A DNA stretch of 64,000 nt from Epithemia pelagica. Lineage: Eukaryota; Bacillariophyta; Bacillariophyceae; Surirellales; Surirellaceae. Shown here piece by piece: positions 10,770 through 20,132 of this stretch (within the stretch, counting starts at the first letter, position 1; the number at the start of each line of letters is the position of its first letter). The notes beneath the pieces were generated by a model. The model saw only the letters and a list, made by a program, of their open reading frames with translations. It was not told the origin of the DNA and ran no database searches. The DNA is taken from NCBI GenBank assembly GCA_946965045.2, contig OX337233.1, forward strand, positions 3,782,001 through 3,846,000, written 5' to 3'. The position numbers and the translations under genes are program-made.

Positions 10770-12125
10770 CTATCGGACAGATTTCGGTGACTCTTTTCCA
10801 TGATGGGGCCTCTTTCGAACTCGACCTGTGGTAGAATTGTTGGTTGTGCGTTTCGCACCATGTGTTTGATGAAACAATGAATATGACCATTCTAGCACTT
10901 CAATAGAATCTTGTCCGTCTCCTCCCACCACCATAGCAAGCTCCTTGTTGCTGTTGTTGTTGTTGCTGTTGGCCGAGTCGTCCTTATTTGCTCCTTTCCC
11001 AGTTCTTGTTACAACCGACAGAGTGGGACGCCATCGGGCCATGTTTAGACCAGCCACACGAACCACACCCTTTCCCATTCCACGGGTTTGGATTAGTTCG
11101 ACGGATGGCAAATCGTTGTAATATGCATCCCATCCACCCACCACAAGAATACATCCATCTCCCACAGCTGCGACAGCATGTCCCTCTCGTCCCACACGGA
11201 GCGATAGATTGGGGTGAAGCGTCCATACGGAGTTGGGGGCAAAGAAGGACAATGTGGCGGCCATGTTGGTGATGGTGTCGTCTCGTCAAAGGCGGGGACG
11301 AGGAGGAGACTGTTTGTTTGGCACAACCATAAGTCTAGGATTTTTGTGCAAGTCAATGGATTCCACCGAATTAAGTGTAATGTCTGTTCCATGGTAACAA
11401 TCCGTTCCACCCACCACCCAGAGGGTTGTCTCATTGACCAGACAGGCTCCACAAATTCGTCGTGCGACCTTCATGGAGGGTCCGGCATTCGTGACCACGA
11501 CCGAGTGCACAGTGTCGATAATATCCAGAGTGGCCAGCGCCTTGACAGCTGGTGTTTCATAAACCGTATCGTCACGACCTCCCAAAAGAACCAACCGATT
11601 GCGTACCATCACTGAGGCCGATCCACTGCGTCCATGTGACAATTGATAAGGCATGGTTTGCCATGTTGCCCTTGTTGATGCTTTTGTTCTTGTTCTTGTT
11701 CTTGTTGTTGTTCTTGTTGTTGATGATGCTGCTGATAGCGCACGAGGATTGGTCTGCTGAGCCGAAAAGGCGGAAATGGGAATCCGTTCCACGGATCGAG
11801 TGTCTTCCCCTCCCATGGCATAGACAAAGCCATTACAAACTTGCGCACAATGATCGGCTCGTGCCATGGTCATGATGGGTCCTTCCCACCATTCTCCAGA
11901 ATGATTCTTGGAATGGGATGAATGATAAACGAGAACAGATGCTTGACGAGCGCTGTTCGCGTCGTACCCTCCCAACACCACCAGAGTGCCATCAAACAAG
12001 GAGACAGTCGCATGCGAGTGTCGTGGTCCCTGAGGCAACTTGCGGGGATGGCTGTCCAGCAGTTGCCAGGTGGCAGACGCCAAGGATGATGCTGGTAGGC
12101 CATTGTTCTTGGTGTTCTTGTTCAT
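10770..12125 (-). pseudogene. Six-blade kelch-repeat protein interrupted by an in-frame TGA
   Basis: Reading from the ATG at 12125, four kelch blades with the Gly-Gly hallmark appear ('TLVVLGGYD', 'FVYAMGGED', 'RLVLLGGRD', 'TLWVVGGTD'). A TGA codon follows at 11286-11288. Eight codons later, in the same frame, an ATG at 11264 leads into two more blades ('CILVVGGWD', 'ELAMVVGGDG') and a stop at 10770. Six blades make a complete beta-propeller, so the stop splits one domain. A single C-to-T change from CGA would create it. No intron with matching phase removes it. A Thr/Arg low-complexity insertion (near 11660-11730) separates blades two and three. The gene is either a nonsense allele or pseudogene, or less likely uses readthrough. 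Kelch propellers are generally protein-binding modules. Confidence 0.65.
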
Positions 12126-12595
12126 GTTTCTGCTCTTGTGGTTTGAAACAAGAGCTCAATCTCTCTCTCGTTTCGTGATGCACCTAACTGCGGCCTCTCC
12201 CAGTCGCGCACCTCGTTCGTGGTGTACTATCCGGAAGCGCGACCGTGATGGACCAATGAGGTCGATATCCAAGATGCTATGCCAAAACTAACATGCCATT
12301 GTGTGTAGGAGTAGTCATCAGGCAGGCAATTTCCCTGCCTCGTACTGGTCGGGGAACGCAACAAACTGCTCGTTTGGCCACGACTGGGTCGAAGTATTTC
12401 TTTGTCTGGATTGGTGTTCCCACTTGGCATGGACTCACTTTTCTCTTTCTCCTTAGGTTGATCCGATGACATTATTCATTGTCGACCTCGCTATGTTTCG
12501 GGTCAGATGGTGGCTTGGTATACTATGATGAAGGAAGCCTGACTTCTTTTGGGGGTCGTAGGGTACGGATTACGGATACAAGGAAGGAACCATGG
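12126..12595. other. Spacer between kelch and J-domain genes
   Basis: This holds the 5' flank of the kelch gene and the 3' flank of the J-domain gene, both on the minus strand. I see no additional coding feature. Confidence 0.4.
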
Positions 12596-13438
12596 TTAAC
12601 GAGGCGGTCGTTTCCGACGCGGTTGTTGTTTTTTGTGGGGAGCATTTGCCGTACCGGATCTCGTCGCAATGGTAGTATTTTGATTCGTGTGCATGTCTGT
12701 AGAGTCTCTGCCGGCTGTCAACCAAGCAGTCGTAGTACTGCTACTACGCAAGACTGGTGCCAATCCTCCATGCAAATCCAAAAAGGTATTCCACAATTGA
12801 GCCGCATCTGTGTTGCCCGCAAGCCATTGCAAAAAGAGAGGATTGCCCTTGCATTCTTCCACCAATTCCCCCGATAAGCCCAATTGCGTTTCACAGGCTC
12901 GGCAAAACTCCTCTTCCACAGACGACGACGACGACGACGACGAACCATCAGTTCGGTCCTTGCTAGTCCACCACGAATCATTTTCCAGTTCCGTCACGTG
13001 TTGTTGCAAGAGTTCATAGGCCTCCACCAATTCCACAAACTTTTGATTGGTCGTCTTGTTGTCATTGGGCGTGGTGTTCTTGTTAGTGTTGTTACTATTT
13101 GGATTGGCATGTCGTTGTGCATCGGGATGGCATGTTTTGGCGGCTTGGTAATAGGCATAGCGCAACTCTTTGAACGAAGTGGGAGGCTGTGTCAAGCCCA
13201 ACAACCGGTGAGCCGCTGCCATGCTACTGTTGCTGTTGCTGGACGTTCTCCCGGTGGCAATGCCTCGTGAAATGGCCATGGTGGTGGGGGTAGTAGGACC
13301 GTGTTGGAACCAGCAGCACCCGCCACTCCCGTGGTTGGTGGATACCAAGACCATGGGAGGAATGAGAGGAATGACAAGGCTGTGAAGCTTGCATCCAACA
13401 TGACATGCCATGACACTGGATCGTCTCAGGAGAGACAT
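12596..13438 (-). CDS. J-domain (DnaJ-like) co-chaperone, probably organellar
   Basis: A single exon of 280 residues starts at the ATG at 13438. The J domain lies around residues 73-150: 'AHRLLGLTQPPTSFKELRYA', then the catalytic loop 'CHPDAQRH' with the HPD tripeptide that stimulates Hsp70 ATPase, then an Asn/Thr-rich insertion before the last helix ('QKFVELVEAYELLQQH'). The N-terminus (about 70 residues) is rich in Ser/Arg and poor in acids, as in a mitochondrial presequence; this is an inference. The C-terminal half has a poly-Ser stretch, a Cys/Glu-containing segment ('EEFCRACETQLGLSGELVEE') and a very basic tail. No zinc-finger or DnaJ-C domain is visible, so it is a type III (class C) J protein. 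Confidence 0.75.
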   Translation of the reverse strand: MSLLRRSSVMACHVGCKLHSLVIPLIPPMVLVSTNHGSGGCCWFQHGPTTPTTMAISRGIATGRTSSNSNSSMAAAHRLLGLTQPPTSFKELRYAYYQAAKTCHPDAQRHANPNSNNTNKNTTPNDNKTTNQKFVELVEAYELLQQHVTELENDSWWTSKDRTDGSSSSSSSSVEEEFCRACETQLGLSGELVEECKGNPLFLQWLAGNTDAAQLWNTFLDLHGGLAPVLRSSSTTTAWLTAGRDSTDMHTNQNTTIATRSGTANAPHKKQQPRRKRPPR

Positions 13439-14763
13439 TGTCTAAGTGTCGTCTCTTTTGAGCGTAATCTATTGGAATGGATGCCGATCGTACGGAACAG
13501 ACTGTTGTAGTTCTCTAGTGAAGTTCAAAATCAGCAATGCTCTCGAAACAAACAACAGAACCAACAATCGGTTGAATCAAGGCAGTCCACTTCTTATCGC
13601 GTCATGGTCGATCTACCTATGTTATTTGAGTGGCTGTCAGATGATCGACCATGGTGTCTCGGTGTGTGACTCACACACTGCGACCGTCAGATCCCCAATA
13701 TATGTATCCTTAGCGGATGTATCAAAATCAAAGGTAAAATGTCTCAACAGTTTGAAAATATGACGCTAGGACGTAGATACTACCCCTCATTTTTCTGCAT
13801 CGAAAATCGACAACCGCCATAACCATAACCCATGCTGTCACTTCTCGCTTGTTGGTTCTGTGTATGTTCTGTGCAACACACAAAGTTTGGGCACAGGACG
13901 AACCATAAGAACGACGATACTCTCCCCAAACAATCCATCAGGATCTGCAGTCCCAGGCCTGTTTCTGTGTGACGGGTCGTTGTTGTTGTTGTGGAGGAGT
14001 GCTACTCCGGGCAACACTGGTCGTCGTCGTCGTCCTTGTCGTTTTTTCCTGGTGGTTGGTCCACGGTCCCATTGATTGTTCTTCAACAACCATACCACAT
14101 GGTATTTCTTCTCCTGTTCGGTTTGGTCCGTCGTAGATGTTTGAAGTCGAGTCGGTACCAATGATCTATTTCAGTGACTCTTGGTGGGATCAATGTCGCA
14201 TCAAAGGGATTCCCAAACTCAAACAGAGTACAGTCGGCACGCTGGGACCTGAAGTCTTGGCCGACCGTTCATCCCTACCATTGTCGGGAACACAAGCTTT
14301 CGAGCGAGGAGTACCTACCTACCTAGGAGTACTACTCCCACTCCTCTAGGAATACTAGGAGTACAATATACGGCTTCAACTTTCCAAAGGGGTAGCTCCC
14401 AATGTGCGACTGAAACGCAACGCCGGGTGCACTCCGACTTGCCGTTGGTTAGACGGTTTGAATGAATCTGTGTACTGTAAATACCGAAGAGCTACCTACT
14501 CGTAACCGGTCAAGACCAAACTAACGTAGATTACATAGATTAATAGCAACGCCATATAACGTCCTTACGAGCCGTTGATTTGGTACTTATGCTCCGTTGC
14601 AAGCAGGCCTGCCCACTACTCCGATTCAAATACTTACAATAAAATTCAAACACGCGTTCCACAATCATTCCACACATTGACAACCTCCACTCTGTTCTCA
14701 CAATTTCCGGTTTCATCCCAACTCCAAACCATCACAACACAAAACAACACAACACCAAACACC
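13439..14763. other. Intergenic region upstream of the Lys/Gly-repeat gene
   Basis: An 11-bp inverted repeat 'CATGGTCGATC' / 'GATCGACCATG' lies near 13603-13653. Near 14318-14362 there are overlapping 'CTAGGAGTAC' motifs also found at about 25.75 kb and 42.33 kb. I see no supported gene. The last ~150 bases are A/C-rich, as expected for the 5' leader of the following gene. Confidence 0.45.
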
Positions 14764-15663
14764 ATGAAGTACTCGATTGCCTCCGTCGCCTTCATGCTTG
14801 CTCTAAGCAGCTGCAGCAGCAGTGTATTGGCCGATTCGACGACTGACTTGAACGTACGTGATCTCAAGGCGCATCCCCAATTTCCTACTCCTGCACCGGC
14901 CAAGGGCAAAGGAAAAGGCAAGGGAGAGGAACCTCCCGCCAAGGGCAAAGGCAAGGGATACACCGAACCACCTACCAAGGGCAAGGGCTACGAGATGGAG
15001 CCATCTGCCAAGGGCAAGGGATACGATGATAGCAGCAGCCGAGGAAAGAAGGAATCTGGCAAGATGATGATGAAGGGCAAGGGATACGAGATGGAAGAAC
15101 CTCCTGCCAAGGGTAAGGGCAAGGGATACGAGCCAGAACCACCAGCAAAGGGTAAAGGAAAGGGATACGAAACTGAAGCCCCTGCCAAGGGCAAAGGAAA
15201 AGGCAAGGGATACGAAACTGAAGCTCCTGCCAAGGGCAAAGGAAAGGGCAAGGGATATGAAACCGAGGCACCTGCTAAAGGAAAGGGCAAGGGATACACC
15301 GAACCTCCTACCAAGAGCAAGGGTAAAGGATATGAAACCGAGCCTCCAGCCAAGGGCAAAGGAAAAGGATACACTGAGCCACCCACCAAAGGCAAAGGAA
15401 AGGGCTACGAACCTCCTGCCAAGGGCAAAGGAAAAGGATACACTGAGCCTCCCACCAAGGGTAAGGGCAAGGGCTATGAACCTGAGCCTCCTTCGAAGGG
15501 TAAGGGCAAGGGCTATGAACCTGAACCACCTACCAAGGGTAAGGGCAAGGGATACGATGATAGCGACTACAGCGACAAGAAGTCGGGCAAGAAGGAGAAG
15601 GGTGACAAAGACGATAGCGGAAAGAAGGACAGCGGAAAGAAGGACGACGACTATTACCGATAA
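14764..15663 (+). CDS. Secreted Lys/Gly/Tyr-repeat protein, silaffin- or cingulin-like
   Basis: A single exon of 299 residues starts at the ATG at 14764, in the context ACCATGAAG. Residues 1-21 are a signal peptide ('SIASVAFMLALSSCSSSVLA'). An RXL tripeptide (Arg-Asp-Leu, bases 14857-14865) follows, matching the proteolytic site described for diatom silica-associated proteins. From about residue 42 the protein is almost entirely 'KGKGKGY' units alternating with 'EPPAKGKGKGYETEAP' or 'TEPPTKGKGKGY' spacers, ending in a Lys/Ser/Asp-rich tail ('KKDSGKKDDDYYR'). Dense regularly spaced lysines, acidic residues and repeated tyrosines fit a zwitterionic matrix protein of the biosilica or adhesive type. 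There is no sequence domain to prove it; it could also be another secreted mucilage protein. Confidence 0.7.
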   Translation: MKYSIASVAFMLALSSCSSSVLADSTTDLNVRDLKAHPQFPTPAPAKGKGKGKGEEPPAKGKGKGYTEPPTKGKGYEMEPSAKGKGYDDSSSRGKKESGKMMMKGKGYEMEEPPAKGKGKGYEPEPPAKGKGKGYETEAPAKGKGKGKGYETEAPAKGKGKGKGYETEAPAKGKGKGYTEPPTKSKGKGYETEPPAKGKGKGYTEPPTKGKGKGYEPPAKGKGKGYTEPPTKGKGKGYEPEPPSKGKGKGYEPEPPTKGKGKGYDDSDYSDKKSGKKEKGDKDDSGKKDSGKKDDDYYR

Positions 15664-16765
15664 ACTCTTGGTCTGTCCGTGACGGAGGGCTGACGTGACT
15701 GTGGATGGGTGGATACCAGCTGTATGAAACCTGAGGATCGGTTGCTGGCGTGCGTTCTGGAAGAGTGTTGGAACGATTGATTGCGACAAGTCGACGTTGT
15801 TGTAGGACCAAGTTTTGTTCCACAACGTTGCAGTTGTTATTATGAATTCGTGGACCCATGTGTGCTACGGCACTGTGATCTGCTTTTTGCCCACTGGATG
15901 GCTCATGGCACTGAAGTATAGTCTTGTAATCTAGTAGATCAATTTTCTTGAAAGCGGTTACTCTTACTCCTAGCATTTTTTGGCTGATTAGTTTCCCGTC
16001 GCTTGGATATGGAAGTCGTCGAGTGTTTTCTATGTAACTCCTATATTATTTCTCACTGACTACCTGCCTAGGGTATCGCTCAGAATTTTATCACATTCTG
16101 CAGCCCAGACAGAAAGATGCAGACGCAGAAACAACGCCAATTCCAGTGTTTGTGCAACTCCTCCCGCCTCGACAACCCCAGATGAAAGCTGCTGGGGATG
16201 AGATCTACCGCAACAGCTCCATGCTCTGTAGCTGAAGGCTTCTCGAGAGATAAGAGTCGGTACAAACATCTGTTTGCTGATGCTTCAACTTTTGCTGTCG
16301 CCAGCGGCCAATGGGCAGCCATTTTTGTCGCCTTCGAATCACGACGAGAACAGAAGCTACCACCCGGCGCAGCAGTCCCATGGAAAAGGAATCTTTCCAA
16401 TCCTTTGTTGAATCTTTCTAAGTACGGGGAATTTGGAGCTTGACTTGCGCGTTTGTCGGAATGCGTTTAGTCTTGATCCTATGGATCTCGCCGTACTTAA
16501 CTCTGTATTGGCTTGCGATCGAGAGGTGGCAATAATTCATTCTTTGCGTAGTAGAGTATCGTCCCGTGAGAGAGACACGTGCTACTATCGATCCAAGTGT
16601 AGAAGAATCTTTGCCACTCACAGAATTTGGCCAGGATCCTCACAAAAAGAGGTGTCGGCGTCCCAAAAACGAGACAAGGGAGGAGCAGATGGATACAACA
16701 CAACTCCATCGGCGCTCATAGATTGCCGATTCAATTCATACAAGTGTTTGCTGAGTGAGACAACC
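15664..16765. other. Intergenic region, nothing recognised
   Basis: I found no supported gene. The stretch contains the 3' flank of the Lys/Gly-repeat gene and the 5' flank of a short secretory exon. Confidence 0.4.
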
Positions 16766-16990
16766 ATGAAGGTTTCATCATTGACGGCAAGTTCTTTGCT
16801 GGCTTTCTTGGGAACGGAACAGGCTTGGGGATCCTTTTTGCCCCTGCAGGATGCTGATCGTCAATTGACCACCACGACAACGTGTCAGGATTTGGTATGC
16901 CAGTACGCTAGATCCATGGACGATCGGCATGGGTCACCCACGACACACAATCTCGGGACTGGAATAGTGCAAGATAGTGCCGGAAACTAG
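16766..16990 (+). pseudogene. Truncated secreted-protein 5' exon
   Basis: The ATG at 16766 begins a signal-peptide-like sequence ('MKVSSLTASSLLAFLG', cleavage plausible after 'EQAWG'), then a Thr run and 'CQDL'. A GTATGC that could be a splice donor occurs at 'CAGGATTTG|GTATGC'. Within about ten bases of 16920 the sequence runs into the dispersed repeat (16928-17202), and the frame ends at 16990. The simplest reading is a secreted gene whose body was removed or displaced by the repeat; a distant second exon is not excluded. Its signal peptide style matches the secreted genes nearby. Confidence 0.35.
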
Positions 16991-17202
16991 TCCCCTACCT
17001 GCTTCTACTCCTAGAGGAGGAAGGCGGGACACCACGGTGGACGCCAAGAAGGAATGTGTGATTCTGGTTGGTTACCATGTGGTGCAAAGTCTTCCCAGCT
17101 ACCAGAAAAGGGCCCAAGATGACAACTACCACGAAAGACTAGATTTCCAATGAAACGATCAGACTAGTATCCTATCAATTATGACATATAGCAGTAGATG
17201 CG
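16928..17202 (+). repeat. Dispersed repeat, copy B (first copy at 697-946)
   Basis: This aligns with 697-946 in the same orientation, with shared blocks such as 'GAAAAGGGCCCAAGA' and 'GCAGTAGATGCG'. It sits between the truncated secretory exon and the 3' end of the first PPC-repeat gene. Confidence 0.7.
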
Positions 17203-17274
17203 TCCTAGATCCATGAACTCAACTCCTTGGAACCAACACAAAGCCTCTCATGCATTTTGGATATACAAGCACGT

Positions 17275-19723
17275 CTACTTGGTCGTGAGGGAGATTTTAA
17301 AGTTGCCGGTACTAGGTTTCGCATTTCGGATAAACTGGCCATCGACAAAGCTTCCCGTTGGGGACGGTGTTACCATTTCGACGGCGTTTCCGTGCACCAA
17401 AACCTTGTAGGTTTCACCGGTGCACGTGTTGACTTCCACTTTGGATGTGAAGCCACAATCCGGAGAGCTGATGGCACTATTTTCCGAAGCCACACAAATG
17501 GCTAGCGTGTCGCACTGGTGGGGGGCACAATGGACACTGAGTTTGGTGTCAAAATCGGCCATGCCACAGACTGATATTTCGACAGGCGTACCAGTCCCCG
17601 TAAACTCGTACCAAACGCCTCCCGTGTCCACGGCAACCTCGCCTTCGGGACAGGGAGAATTGGGAGCCACTTGGTCTTCGTCCGATTCGGCCAACATGGT
17701 TCCCACCGTCGTCCCGAGACGTGTGACACCGTTACTTAGTTTGAAAGGACTAGTAGCACCAAGAGTGCTATCACACTCCTCATTGAGAGGCGCCGGAACA
17801 GTACTCTCAGCCTGAACAGCCAGGTTAAATGTGATCTCGGTGGCCCCTTTTTCACCCTGGACAAAAATATAGTAAAAGACATCCTCCTTCAGGGCTTCAA
17901 ACTGGACATGGGATGGATTGTTGCCGTTTCGAGGGATTGCCCAAAACAAGAGTCCGGAATCTGAATGGCGTCGGATGTGGCCCCCACGGTGGTTTGTACG
18001 GTTATGATTCCGGGTCCCGTAAAAACAAATGGTGACGACGCAGGAGCAGACTCGACTTGACTGCACTGATCGTTGCCAAGACCAGATGGCGGCGAAGTGG
18101 TCGGGCTTTGGGTAACTTCAAGTTTAAAAGCTCCGACCGTAACTGGATCCACGGCACCGAGGTTACCATGAACCAGGATGCGATAGGTCTTTCCAGCTTC
18201 TGTAGGGACCTCCAATTGCGATTTTGTCCCTCCGCAAGTACCATCACTAGTATCATTGTCGTTCGAACCGACACATGTCATTGTTTCTGATGATGGTGAT
18301 CCCTGCCCCCGGTAGCTGAGAGCATCGTCTTGGTACACTGAAATGATTGTGTCAAATTCGGTCTCCGCGTTACACGTGGACAAACCGAGTTGAACGTTGA
18401 ATCCAGGAGCCGTAAAGGTGTACCACACTCCGCGGGAAACGGTTGTGGGACATACTGGCGCCACCTCGTCGAATGTACTAATTTCGGTTGTGGCACCAAT
18501 AATAGTACCATCAAAGGAAAGAGGCGATACCCCTTGAGGGATTACGGTTGCCCCTGTGCACAGATCGTTGGCAGGGGCTCCCGGATTTACCGCCAGAGTA
18601 AATGCTCCAAAATGGCCAGGGTTTGCATTTTGGTCAAACCCGTGAACCAAGATGCGATAGTTCGCTCCAAGCGTGGTAAGAAGTTCTAGGCGGGTATCGA
18701 AAAATTGGCAAGAACCGAACCCAATATTCGAGCTGTCGACACAATCCAGCTGCGAACAGACGCCACAGTTGGTACAGTCACGTTTATAGACACTAATTTG
18801 ATTGTCGAAACTGGTGGCTCCTCCATCGGCCGAACAGGTGGACAACCGAATTGTTTACCTGTGCCGATGAATTCGTACCACACTCCCTTCATTTCCGTAT
18901 CCGAGTTTCTACAGGCATCATTGTCGACAGCCGGTAAAATGCCGTCATCCGGCGACGCGTTGGTTGTGTCTGCCATTTTCTTGTCACCCACGTTCACTTG
19001 GGATGCCGTTTCGCAGTAATCATTCATGGGAACATTGTCAATCACGGCAAGTTCAAAAGCTTGGCCAGTGACTCCCTCTGTATCGTCATCATGATCCACC
19101 AACACAAAGTACTGCGTGCCATCCTCCGAATCAATTTCCACTCGAGACGAGGTCCCACCGCATCCCTCTCCACCAATTTTATTGGCAGCGACACAGTTGA
19201 GGTCATTGCAGTCATTGTCATAGACCAAAATTTGGGTATTGTAAAAGGCTGCGGTACTTGCACCATCCACGGCACACGTGGAAAATCGCATCGGCTTGCC
19301 CGTCCCGTCCACCTTGTACCACACGCCCACGTTGGCGGACGAAAAAATGTTGTTGCACTTCAAGGCGTCCCGCTCAGTCGCATCTGTAATGCCAGTGGAA
19401 TCCAGCAACGTGCCAGGCTTGGTAATGGTAACGGGAAACGTGTCTCCAATGTCGTCGGCATCGTCGCATGCGTCATTGTCCGGAGCTTCCAAGTGTCGCT
19501 GCCGTTTTTGGGCGGTCTCGGTGCCTTGGGGGGTACTGGAGTTTTTGGCCTTGTTCGTTGTCGTCATTGTCGTCGTTGTCGTTGTCGTCGTCGTAGACCT
19601 GGTGGTAGCACGGCTCGATTCCCAAGGGCTACTATTTGCCACAGCAGCAGCAGCAGCAGCCGGAGTGTCCACTTGTTCGGGAGGAGTGGCACGAAGATTG
19701 GACAATGCCGTCGTTGTCATTGT
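17275..19723 (-). pseudogene. PPC-like repeat protein A (degraded or with sequence errors)
   Basis: An exon starts after a TTTCTAG acceptor at 19724-19725 and opens with a Thr-rich leader, an RXL site (Arg-His-Leu, 19490-19498) and then about five ~130-residue repeats. Each repeat has 'ND(A/L/Q)C', 'GVWY.F.GTG', 'STC', 'FDT.ISVY', paired Cys and 'Y.ILVHG', the pattern of PPC-like beta-sandwich domains of secreted proteins. The frame changes at 18846-18850, inside a conserved 'GTG..F.LSTC' segment, where one base is missing (TTCCGG expected, TTCGG seen). Around 17.95 kb the fourth repeat has lost its middle third and changes frame again. No signal-peptide exon is visible upstream, and there is no polycation or Cys tail downstream, unlike genes B and C. 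Probably decaying. Confidence 0.55.
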
Positions 19724-20132
19724 CTAGAAACACGGGTGTGGTTTGTCAAACTGCAATCTATACTGCACTGGAGTATGTCGTGTGGGACTAGGGCTAGCAC
19801 GGATTGTGGACTTTTGCAACAACTCAAAGTAATTATGATCTATTCATGACACATGTAAACTATGTAGCTACGTAGAAAAAAGACACTATGCCAACCAGCT
19901 ACAGGCTCGGTTTTGGAACACGCAATTTCCCCAAACTCTCTCGTATTGACAACGGGGTCTCTCATCATCTTTGGACCAAGACAGACGACCTTGAAACAAT
20001 GAGAAATGACCTGTAACACGGATAATTTCTCACCAAATCACATTCCTGGACATTTATGAAGAAGGATCTTGCTCTTGAGGTGCTTGAATCAAATATTCCA
20101 CATGGTTTGGCATGCATATTTCCCAGTGTTCC
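19724..20132. other. Spacer between PPC-repeat genes A and B
   Basis: I searched the minus strand for a missing signal-peptide exon of gene A and found none. No other feature is supported. Confidence 0.4.

Noticed and set aside
11286-11288. Selenocysteine at the kelch TGA
   Set aside because: The surrounding residues (Leu-TGA-Arg) do not resemble a redox Cys motif, no kelch selenoprotein is known to me, and I see no obvious SECIS structure.
14803-15825. Long minus-strand open frame (340 codons) opposite the Lys/Gly-repeat gene
   Set aside because: It is an antisense by-product of the repetitive plus-strand coding sequence, has no ATG-supported signal of its own and encodes an implausible Leu/Phe/Arg repeat.
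18686-18860. Tiny intron from 'ACAG|GTAAAC' to explain the frame change in gene A
   Set aside because: It would be under 40 bases and would delete conserved domain residues. A single missing base restores the family pattern exactly.
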